Origin: Polaromonas sp.
GTDB taxonomy: Bacteria; Pseudomonadota; Gammaproteobacteria; Burkholderiales; Burkholderiaceae_C
Reading direction: 5' to 3'
NCBI GenBank assembly: GCA_030655515.1
Contig: JAURVI010000041.1
Location: 17,428-81,427, forward strand
DNA: 64,000 bases
A program made the translations under genes and the position numbers. Positions 33,335 to 41,457 of the stretch are shown here, piece by piece; within the stretch, counting starts at the first letter, position 1, and every line of letters starts with the position of its first letter. The notes beneath the pieces are model-generated. The model was not told the origin of the DNA, ran no database searches, and saw only the letters and a program-made list of their open reading frames with translations.

Positions 33335-34265
33335 GCGCCCGCTACTGAGTATCGTCACTCCCTGTTTCAACGAAGAGGACAACGTTGACGAGCTCTACAG
33401 GCGGATCAGGGCCGCGATTGCCGGCTTGACGAAATACGAGTTCGAGTTGATCTTTATTGACAACCACTCAGAGGACGGAACCGTGGCCAAGCTCAAGAGC
33501 CTGGCGGCGAGCGACCCGGCTGTCAAGATCATCGTCAATGCGCGCAATTTCGGCCATATCCGTTCCCCCTATTACGGCATTCTCCAGTCGCGCGGTGTCG
33601 CTACCATCTACCTCGCCTCCGACCTGCAGGACCCGCCGGAATTGATTCCGGAGTTCATCAAGCATTGGGAAGAGGGCTACAAGCTGGTCATGGCGATCAA
33701 GCCCGTGAGCAAGGGTGTTGCCTGGGTCCATGCCCTGCGCAAGGCCTATTACCGCTTTGTGGATGGGATTTCCGACATTTCTCTGGTGGCGGACTCCACG
33801 GGGTTCGGCCTGTACGACCGCAAAGTTCTGGATCACCTGCGCCAGATCAACGACCCCTATCCCTTTTTGCGCGGCCTGATTTGCGAGCTGGGTTACGACA
33901 TCAAGACCATTCCGTTCGATCAGCCGAGACGGCTGCGTGGAATATCAAAAAACAACTTCTACACGCTCTACGACATCGCGATGCTGGGGATCGTCAGCCA
34001 TTCCAAGGTTCCCATCCGGATTGCCGCTTTCGTGGGTTTTGCGCTGGGTCTATTCAGTGTGCTTGCGGCAATGGTTTTTCTGATACTGAAACTCCTGTTT
34101 TGGGAGTCTTTCCCACTAGGGATTGCCCCCGTGGTGATTGGCCTCTTTTTCCTGTTCGGTATCCAGTTGATGTTTATTGGGATCCTCGGGGAATACATCG
34201 GCTCAATACATACTTATCTTCAACGTCGGCCGGTGGTAGTTGAAAAAGAGCGAATAAATTTTTGA
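33327..34265 (+). CDS. GtrB-like GT2 glycosyltransferase (polyprenyl-phosphate glycosyltransferase)
   Basis: This 312-residue GT2 has SIVTPCFNEEDNVDELY, IDNHSEDGTVAK and the normal donor/metal motif IYLASDLQDPPELIPEF, followed by two C-terminal membrane helices and an ILGEYIGSIHTYLQRRP tail. It matches DPM1/GtrB-type enzymes that load a sugar onto undecaprenyl phosphate on the cytoplasmic face. With GtrA, it would supply a lipid-linked sugar to one of the membrane transferases downstream. The DLQD motif is intact, in contrast to the GT2 at 50691. Confidence 0.92.
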   Translation: MSERPLLSIVTPCFNEEDNVDELYRRIRAAIAGLTKYEFELIFIDNHSEDGTVAKLKSLAASDPAVKIIVNARNFGHIRSPYYGILQSRGVATIYLASDLQDPPELIPEFIKHWEEGYKLVMAIKPVSKGVAWVHALRKAYYRFVDGISDISLVADSTGFGLYDRKVLDHLRQINDPYPFLRGLICELGYDIKTIPFDQPRRLRGISKNNFYTLYDIAMLGIVSHSKVPIRIAAFVGFALGLFSVLAAMVFLILKLLFWESFPLGIAPVVIGLFFLFGIQLMFIGILGEYIGSIHTYLQRRPVVVEKERINF

Positions 34266-34323
34266 TCCGTTTGGATTGTGCTACAGGGTGTGTGCCCAGC
34301 CCTTACAGGTGTGACAACAATAG

Positions 34324-36813
34324 ATGCGCAATATAAGCCTAACGCGGATAGTCGTAGCTCACGCGCTTTTCCAGATTCCCGGACTTCTTGCACTGGCACA
34401 TTTTGTTGCCGAGCAGTCACGCCGGACTTGGGAGAGAAGTCACTACATCGATAATTTGGCCGCTTGGGCCATTCAGCCGCAACCCCCCAAGATCGAGAGC
34501 ATTCTTGAATACGCTTTGCTCTTGGCATTAGGGGCGGTCCTGATTCTTGTTGTTGCTGCGTATTCGCGTCGGGATCGTGGCTATGTTCGGATGGGGGGCT
34601 GGCAATGGGCCGCACTTGGGGCCTATGAACTTGCCTGTTTGATCGCGCCTGGTCAATCAGGCATGCCAATCGGGTGGTTGGTGTTGGCAATTTTGCTGCC
34701 CATGTGGCTTTTTTCATGCAATCGAAAATCTCCAACAGTGGTTGCGCAACGCACATACCTTGCGATTGCAGCTGGAGCTTTGGGCTCTGCATTGTGGCTA
34801 CTGGCCGCGACCTCCTGGAGCCCCGAACTACGCTTCATCAACGATTACGCAGACTTTCCTGAATACACCCGCCTGCAGGACGGCCGCTTGGTCGAAAATG
34901 CCGAATTCCTGCGCGCCAATAGTATTCCCGGTTGGTCCAAAGCCAGTTCATGCGAGGAAAAAGACGCCACGGCTTTAAACGTTTGCCTGCCCCTGAGCAA
35001 GGCGGTATTTCGCGATGCGTATGAGTCTTTTCTGTTGTTTCCTCCGGGGAGTGGTCTTGCATACAGCTGGGACAAAGAGATCTTGCTTGCCTATAGACCA
35101 CTGGGTGAAAAAGAAAAGCTGCTGATTCAATCGTTGTGGGGAGTGAAGCCCGATCTCCTGGAAAAAGATAAGCTGCGCTCAAAGAACTATTGGCGGGGGC
35201 CGAAAGAGAAAGCAAGCGGTGCTGAGTCAGTTCTGCCGCAGGAAAACTATAGAGTAAAAGAGTTTCTTCAAAAAAATAACAATGAACTTGAAGCCCAACG
35301 CCAGCTGGGCCGGTTTTTTTATCATCACGCCTATCTTTATCTTCCAGCGCTGGAGAGAGTGCTGTTTCCTGGGGACCACATTACTCCGGCGCAATATGGC
35401 GAAGGTTTGACAAGCACCCTTGGCACCTTAATTAAAAGCTTCGGCGCGCCGACATTCCAGGCCTACTACAGTTTTTTTTGGTGGGGACTGTACGCCTATT
35501 TGGTGCTGCTTGGATTTGTCACATGGTGGATTACCCGGGATGCCTGGGCAAGTGTCCTGGCGACAGGCGCGGCCATGTCCCTTGTGCTGGTCATCAGCTA
35601 TGACGCCTTGCGCATGGCGCCCGGATTCAATCCGATCCGCCATTTTCCCGATCTTTTATGTTTCCTTGCAATCGCCCACGACTTGAGGCGGCGCTCGAGG
35701 CTGTCTGCCCTGCTACGCGCTGCTGCTATCGGGATACTGATCTGGTGGAATCGGGAATTCGGTCTCTTTTTTCTTGGCGCCAGCATGGCATGGCTCATTG
35801 CCGAAGCTTGCTCGGCGACAGGGCGCTGGCGCAGGCCGGTTGCTCAATTCGCTCTGGAAGCGGTTTTTGCGATCGTCTTGCTAATCAGTACAAATTCAGG
35901 GGGCATAAGCGATTTGGCCCAGTACAACCTGTTGGGAATCGGGGCCCCCTTGACGCGCTGGCGAGATGTTTTCGGCTGGCTGGCCATATGGACCCCATTG
36001 ATTGCCGGTTTGATTTGGATACGATTCTTCAGGGAGCAAGTGGCGGTCAGTGAAAGACAGAATAATCTGCTGGACATCGCTGGAATAGGGTCTGTATACG
36101 CCGCGCTGGCTACGATTTATGCGCTCTGGAATCCATCTCCAAATCATGCCGCTGTTATTTGGATGTGTGCGGTCATTCCACTCACTGCAGTCATCCTTTG
36201 GATCGTGGAGCTAGCCAGTCGTGACAAGGTTCAGCCGCACTATTTTTTAAAGTACAGTGCTGCAATATCAGTCTCCATATTGGCATTCATGATCGTCGGT
36301 AATCAAACTGTCCTGAGACAGTTTGAAGAAATATTTGATAACCATCAGGTGATGCGCTGGACTTTCCCTGGCTTGACAGGAAGCAGCACGGCTGACCCAA
36401 AGGTCATGCAGGAGAGCGTTGCGTTAATCGAAAAGTATCAGCCCAAAGGCCGAATTCTGCTGATATCGAGATACGACAGCTTGCTGCAGATATTGACCAA
36501 TCGCCTCCCGCTTCTCCCCTATGTTGAATTACCAGGTGCGGTGGTAAGTCGGGAAATGGTTGAAAAAATTGCTGCGCGGGTGCTGCAATCCAATGCGCAG
36601 TTTCTTTATGCAGATAAAGATTTACTCGACGAGCGGGAGTGGCAAATCCCCTATGACAATGAAGGTGAAGCAGATTCAGGAGCCGCCAACCGGGTGGCTT
36701 CGCTGGCGGCATTGGGACAGGTCTTTCATAGAATTGCGCATTGTTATACCCCTGGCGAAGCTCAAGGCGCATTGCGGGTTTGGCATCGGACCTGTGAGGC
36801 CCAGAAAATATGA
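34324..36813 (+). CDS. Large polytopic membrane protein, paralogue A (GT-C-like, unknown)
   Basis: An 829-residue protein with many membrane segments, an early periplasmic loop and a soluble C-terminal tail. It shares with the next protein RxLGRFFYHHxxLYLPALxxVL, QYGEGLT, IYALWNPSPNHAAV and the C-terminal VxSxALIEKxxPKG region, so the two are paralogues. The overall shape is that of GT-C glycosyltransferases or O-antigen acetylases/ligases, but no catalytic motif is certain. It starts 58 bp after the GT2 gene. Function unknown; export-face sugar transfer is a guess from context. Confidence 0.75.
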   Translation: MRNISLTRIVVAHALFQIPGLLALAHFVAEQSRRTWERSHYIDNLAAWAIQPQPPKIESILEYALLLALGAVLILVVAAYSRRDRGYVRMGGWQWAALGAYELACLIAPGQSGMPIGWLVLAILLPMWLFSCNRKSPTVVAQRTYLAIAAGALGSALWLLAATSWSPELRFINDYADFPEYTRLQDGRLVENAEFLRANSIPGWSKASSCEEKDATALNVCLPLSKAVFRDAYESFLLFPPGSGLAYSWDKEILLAYRPLGEKEKLLIQSLWGVKPDLLEKDKLRSKNYWRGPKEKASGAESVLPQENYRVKEFLQKNNNELEAQRQLGRFFYHHAYLYLPALERVLFPGDHITPAQYGEGLTSTLGTLIKSFGAPTFQAYYSFFWWGLYAYLVLLGFVTWWITRDAWASVLATGAAMSLVLVISYDALRMAPGFNPIRHFPDLLCFLAIAHDLRRRSRLSALLRAAAIGILIWWNREFGLFFLGASMAWLIAEACSATGRWRRPVAQFALEAVFAIVLLISTNSGGISDLAQYNLLGIGAPLTRWRDVFGWLAIWTPLIAGLIWIRFFREQVAVSERQNNLLDIAGIGSVYAALATIYALWNPSPNHAAVIWMCAVIPLTAVILWIVELASRDKVQPHYFLKYSAAISVSILAFMIVGNQTVLRQFEEIFDNHQVMRWTFPGLTGSSTADPKVMQESVALIEKYQPKGRILLISRYDSLLQILTNRLPLLPYVELPGAVVSREMVEKIAARVLQSNAQFLYADKDLLDEREWQIPYDNEGEADSGAANRVASLAALGQVFHRIAHCYTPGEAQGALRVWHRTCEAQKI

Positions 36814-39347
36814 ATATCCGCTCGTACTTCGCCGATAAAACCGTGAGCGCCCGCACAGCTGTGCTGGCGGTTTTGATGGCATTGGTCCCAGCCTTTTGGG
36901 GAATCGCGATCCCGTTTTCACGGCTGGCATTCCGGGGCAGTCTTTATGAATGGAATCGCGGCATATTTGACTGGGTGAATATTCCGCCAGAGGCCAAGAT
37001 AATCTTGATCTCTGGCTATGTATTTGCGTTCGCCGCCACGATGGCGATGCTCCTGCTGATTCTGCTGGGCGCACGCAAAACCGCCTACGCCGAGGTTCTG
37101 GAACGGCGTCTTGGGCGTTTTTCGCTGGCAAGCGTTGTCGGTTTTGTCGGGGCGCTCGCGGTCCTGGGTGTTGCCGGATTCGTCCTGCTTTATACACGGC
37201 ATGTTTTTTCAGCTTATGCGGCTTTTGCTTTGGGCGCTTCGGCTTGTGCTGTGGTCGGCTTCTGGGTGTCTTTTCGCATCAAAGCGCCGGGCTCATATCG
37301 TCCTCTGCTCGCCATTCTTCCCCTGCTGATCGGGATCTGCCCGCTCATCTATGCCTTGCTACTGACGCCATTTCGTGTGCCGAACGAATTTCTGGCGTTG
37401 CCGGAGGAGACGATTCTTGCGAGCGGTAAGCGCATCGACAACATCGAATTCATCAACTCCAGACGCTTCGAAGGTTTGGTCGTCCCTGATCCACGGTTGA
37501 GCCTCAAAGGACTTGAGGCATCTGCTATAAGAATTGGGCTTACGGCTGATATCGATCCATGGGCCATTGAATCTCTGGAAAAAAGCGCACCGGAGCGCTT
37601 CAGGTACGACCGCACCAATGCTCAACTGGAGATTCATGGCTCGCTAAATTGGGAGGAGTTCCAGTATTTATCGCCATTGGCTCAGGAAGCCGACTTGAGG
37701 CGGCTGGAGGCTAAATTTGCTGCTGATTCCATGGCAGCCCGGAGACTGGCTGGCGAGAGATACGACAAAGATGAACTGGAGTTTCTTCGGGCCAATCGGC
37801 CGGAGCTCGAGCGGCAACTGGTATTGGGCCGCTTTTTCTATCATCACGTGTTCTTGTTTCTACCCGCGGTCGCCGGGGTACTGGATGGTGTGCTTGTTTC
37901 TGCTTCCCAATATGGACGAGGGTTGACAGTTTTCTTCGCAGAAGTGCTGAAACGTACCCCGGAAAATCTCCGCTTCAACAGTTATCTTGCCCTGCTTTAT
38001 TTAAGCTACCCCTTGTACCTAGCGGGAATTCTTCTTGTGGCGTACCGTCTGGGGCTTTGGCGGTGGAGCGCCATTTTTGTTGCTTCGGCAACACTCATAG
38101 GTTATCTTGCATCGGAAATAGAAACTGTCCGGCTTGGCGTAGGATTGGCTCCATGGCGTCACTTTTTTGATATCACGATTCTTTATTACTTGTTTCGGTA
38201 CATACGAAGTCAAACCCCCGCTGATGGATTGATGCTGGTAGCCATGACGGGATTTTCGGTTTACTGGTCGAGAGAAATGGGTCTCTTCCTCGGAATAGCA
38301 GTTATCTTCGGCTTGACCAATCACGCTGTAAGTTCGCGTCGAAGCCGGCAGTGGTTGCTGGTGGTTGCCGGTATTCTTTCAGTCGTGCTCGGCTACTGGC
38401 TGGGTGACCCTAACGCGCTAACCCACCCCGATGCTGCATTGCTGGGTCTGAATACGCCAAGTTTGCCTGCTGGCTTTATTTCGATACTGGCCGGAGGGCT
38501 ACTCCTGGCGGGTGGATTTTGGTGGGTTAGACGACCCGAAAATCCAGTTCAGGCCAGTGTTCATTATGCCGAGTGGATATTCCTTGGCACTTCCCTTGCC
38601 TATACTGCAATTTGCGGTATATATCTGCTCTGGTATCCCAGGCCGCACCATTTGGCGCCCATCATGCCGGTGATCGGCTTGGCGATGGCGCTTGCCTACC
38701 GGCATTATTTCGATCCCTCAAAGCCTTACAGTATCAAAATTGCTGCCACGACCATGGGATTGGCGCTGTTCATGCTAACTCTTCTGGGTGCGCTTGGAAT
38801 TTTCGAACTCAGGAAAGAGGCGGGTATTTTTCGTACTCATGTCGTTCACAACTGGAGTTTTCCAAATGGACAGATGACGAGTACCGGGCAGCCAGAGCTG
38901 ATAAGCGAGAGCATCGACCTTATTCGAAAGCACGAAATAAACTCGTCAGTGAATATCTTGTCGCCATGGGAAGTGGTGTTGCTGCCCTTTGCCGGAAAAT
39001 ATAAATCCGGGCCATTTCTGGTCTCTTTTGATTCCTTGTTTTCGGATAAAGAAGTCAAGCAGCTCGCTGAACATTTGACATCTTCCCCAGACAAAGTCTT
39101 GTTCGTTGACTCAAGGATTAGCCAAGGACAATATGAGTGGTCGCTGGACGCCAATGCCTATATGAAAAATAGAGTATATGCTTCAACGCTGCGACTGGCC
39201 GCTCATGCGAGTCTGCGGCGTGTTTTCGAGATCGTGAAGCCATGCTATGAGCTGGTAGAGGAAGGGCGTCTGATCTCGGCTTATATGCGAAAACCTGCTG
39301 CCAAATGGACTGGTGAAGCATGCATCACGGGCGAGAAACAACCTTGA
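36810..39347 (+). CDS. Large polytopic membrane protein, paralogue B (GT-C-like, unknown)
   Basis: This 845-residue membrane protein has a long periplasmic stretch near residues 190-340 and the shared motif LVLGRFFYHHVFLFLPAVAGVLDG, ASQYGRGLTVFF, IYLLWYPRPHHLAPI. Its ATG overlaps the stop of paralogue A. Sequence divergence suggests an old duplication with different specificities. No catalytic residue pattern can be named with confidence. It probably works on the same polysaccharide as the surrounding genes. Confidence 0.75.
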   Translation: MNIRSYFADKTVSARTAVLAVLMALVPAFWGIAIPFSRLAFRGSLYEWNRGIFDWVNIPPEAKIILISGYVFAFAATMAMLLLILLGARKTAYAEVLERRLGRFSLASVVGFVGALAVLGVAGFVLLYTRHVFSAYAAFALGASACAVVGFWVSFRIKAPGSYRPLLAILPLLIGICPLIYALLLTPFRVPNEFLALPEETILASGKRIDNIEFINSRRFEGLVVPDPRLSLKGLEASAIRIGLTADIDPWAIESLEKSAPERFRYDRTNAQLEIHGSLNWEEFQYLSPLAQEADLRRLEAKFAADSMAARRLAGERYDKDELEFLRANRPELERQLVLGRFFYHHVFLFLPAVAGVLDGVLVSASQYGRGLTVFFAEVLKRTPENLRFNSYLALLYLSYPLYLAGILLVAYRLGLWRWSAIFVASATLIGYLASEIETVRLGVGLAPWRHFFDITILYYLFRYIRSQTPADGLMLVAMTGFSVYWSREMGLFLGIAVIFGLTNHAVSSRRSRQWLLVVAGILSVVLGYWLGDPNALTHPDAALLGLNTPSLPAGFISILAGGLLLAGGFWWVRRPENPVQASVHYAEWIFLGTSLAYTAICGIYLLWYPRPHHLAPIMPVIGLAMALAYRHYFDPSKPYSIKIAATTMGLALFMLTLLGALGIFELRKEAGIFRTHVVHNWSFPNGQMTSTGQPELISESIDLIRKHEINSSVNILSPWEVVLLPFAGKYKSGPFLVSFDSLFSDKEVKQLAEHLTSSPDKVLFVDSRISQGQYEWSLDANAYMKNRVYASTLRLAAHASLRRVFEIVKPCYELVEEGRLISAYMRKPAAKWTGEACITGEKQP

Positions 39348-39384
39348 ACCGTGATTGCACGAATCAGCATTCCCTGGAGTCCCA

Positions 39385-41412
39385 ATGAAAATTAGAAACA
39401 AACTGCTTTGGCTGCTGGGTGCTTCGACCATTCTGGCCTTGGCGCTATATTTTGCTATCGACATCTCGGGAAAGAAGGTATCAAAAGGGGTTGAGGTCGC
39501 AAGCTTGTCATGGGAAAGTCCAGCAAAGGATGGCAGCATCCGGGAGCCTATACGTTACAAAGAGACGGATAAGGCTAGGTATAAATATTTTCATATTCAT
39601 TTCTCGTTTAAGGCGAACCACAACGAGGGGCATCCGAATATTCTACAAACGGCGAGCAGCAATTCCGGTATCCGGCTTGAGCTGGGAAAGCCATCTGTAT
39701 TGGCACTTATCGTTGGGCGGGCTGAAGATTCGTTTGTGCTGACGCAGGCTTTGACACTGGGAGCGTGGCACGAGGTTTCTATCGACATCAGTTCGAATAA
39801 CCATCTTCGGGTTACTGTTGATGATATTCTGGTGGTCGATCAAAGTCGCCGTCTTGATTACCAAATCGATGATATTGCAATTGGTTCAGGCTTCAGCGCC
39901 ACAAGACCATTTAATGGCGAGATCAAGGTGCATACCCTTTCCTACGGGTTCATGGAGAGAAACGAACTGCTCATCAAGGCTTTGGCTTCATGGATACTGT
40001 TTGCCGTGGTCGTATTTGTGGCAGTACTGGCTGCCCCAACCTTCCGATTTTTAGCTCGTATCTTTTCAAAAGCTCACGCACAGTGGGGCGTACTAAAACT
40101 AAAAATACCTGAGTTCCTGCGAGTCCAGCAAGAAGGGGCTTCAAAAATTCCCCGTTTTGAAACTAATAGAAAAAGCGAGAAAGCAGAACTGGTTAAACTT
40201 ATTCTGGTAGTTGGTACGGTTGCAGCAATAATATTTCACTACTCGAGGTTCGCTTTTGTCGGCGATCATGCGCCAAAACCTGATAGTTTTCTTCACTTCC
40301 CGGTAAATATATTCTGCGATTTTTATTCTCTCTTCGATGGCTATGTTCGCATGAGGTATAGCGTCGCAATGAATTATCTTCCCGCCTTGTTCATTCCACT
40401 TGATCTTCTGGCGAGGGTGACGGTGAATAACCCCTATCTGGCGATTAAAATTTTGCTTGCCCTTTATCTGGCGTTACTTGTACCTTATATATATTTGAGC
40501 TTGCGCGGGATGCGAGCCGTGCCCAGGACATTGACCGCCTTTGCATTGATTGCATGTAATTATCCGGTACTCTTTACGATCCACTCCGGGAATTTTGAGA
40601 TGCTTTGCTTCTTGCTGGTGGCTTATGCAATCCTCTTTAGAATCAAAAAGCTTTACGTTTTGGCCGGTACATTGATTGGTATTGCGGCAGCCATCAAGCT
40701 TTATCCGGCCATCTTTCTCTTTTCTATAGTTTCCAGAAAAAACTGGAAGCAGCTTTTTCTAGGTTCTGCAGTCGGGTTTGCTCTATCAATCACCATCGGT
40801 TTCGCCATGACCGGATCTATGCTCGGAAATATTGTTGCGTGGGCTGGTGTGGTGCAGAGAGGTTTTGAAAATTACACCGGGATGATGGTGCTTTCGTATA
40901 ACGGCGTGTATTTCGGCCATTCCATAATGAACGCATTCCGCATTATAGTCGGCCCGGGATACAGCATAGCCGCACTGTTGCCTTACTATTCCATTTTTTC
41001 TGCGATTGCAATCCTTGGTGTTTTAGCCGTGATGCAAAAGTCACGATATCTGTACCTGAGGGTCTTGTTGCCTGCCTGCGCAATTTGCCTTTTCGCGCCA
41101 ACCTCCCAGGACTACAAGTTGCTGTATCTGACCATTCCGCTGCTCATGTTGCTGCGTTCAAACAGGAACTATCGGCATGAGACGGCTTTGTGCGTACTTG
41201 TTACGCTGATACTTATTCCAAAAGCGTACATCACTTTCTATGGTTCAACATATGTCAATACGAACACGCTTTTAAATGCGTCTCTTCTTCTGATCGTTCT
41301 GTCGTATGGTATGTATTTGTCTTTTTTCGACAAGAAATTCAAGCGGTCAGATGTACCTGGAAGTCAGACACCCAATGAAGTTGTACTTATGCGCGGGAAA
41401 AATTCGTCCTGA
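39385..41412 (+). CDS. GT87/DUF2029-like membrane glycosyltransferase with N-terminal LamG-like domain
   Basis: This 675-residue protein starts at the ATG at 39385 with one membrane helix. A beta-sandwich domain (about residues 45-190) follows, with the LamG-type pattern LGAWHEVSIDISSNNHLRVTVDD and FNGEIKVHTLSYG. Then come a second helix, a basic cytoplasmic loop and a polytopic domain with SGNFEMLCFLLVAYAILF and AGTLIGIAAAIKLYPAIF, the GT87 signature. GT87 enzymes use polyprenyl-phosphate mannose or similar donors on the periplasmic side. A LamG-like carbohydrate-binding domain on the N-terminus is unusual. Donor and acceptor unknown. Confidence 0.8.
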   Translation: MKIRNKLLWLLGASTILALALYFAIDISGKKVSKGVEVASLSWESPAKDGSIREPIRYKETDKARYKYFHIHFSFKANHNEGHPNILQTASSNSGIRLELGKPSVLALIVGRAEDSFVLTQALTLGAWHEVSIDISSNNHLRVTVDDILVVDQSRRLDYQIDDIAIGSGFSATRPFNGEIKVHTLSYGFMERNELLIKALASWILFAVVVFVAVLAAPTFRFLARIFSKAHAQWGVLKLKIPEFLRVQQEGASKIPRFETNRKSEKAELVKLILVVGTVAAIIFHYSRFAFVGDHAPKPDSFLHFPVNIFCDFYSLFDGYVRMRYSVAMNYLPALFIPLDLLARVTVNNPYLAIKILLALYLALLVPYIYLSLRGMRAVPRTLTAFALIACNYPVLFTIHSGNFEMLCFLLVAYAILFRIKKLYVLAGTLIGIAAAIKLYPAIFLFSIVSRKNWKQLFLGSAVGFALSITIGFAMTGSMLGNIVAWAGVVQRGFENYTGMMVLSYNGVYFGHSIMNAFRIIVGPGYSIAALLPYYSIFSAIAILGVLAVMQKSRYLYLRVLLPACAICLFAPTSQDYKLLYLTIPLLMLLRSNRNYRHETALCVLVTLILIPKAYITFYGSTYVNTNTLLNASLLLIVLSYGMYLSFFDKKFKRSDVPGSQTPNEVVLMRGKNSS

Positions 41413-41457
41413 TCATTTTTTTATTTCAAGTGAAGTAGATGCAGAGAATTGTTCCCA

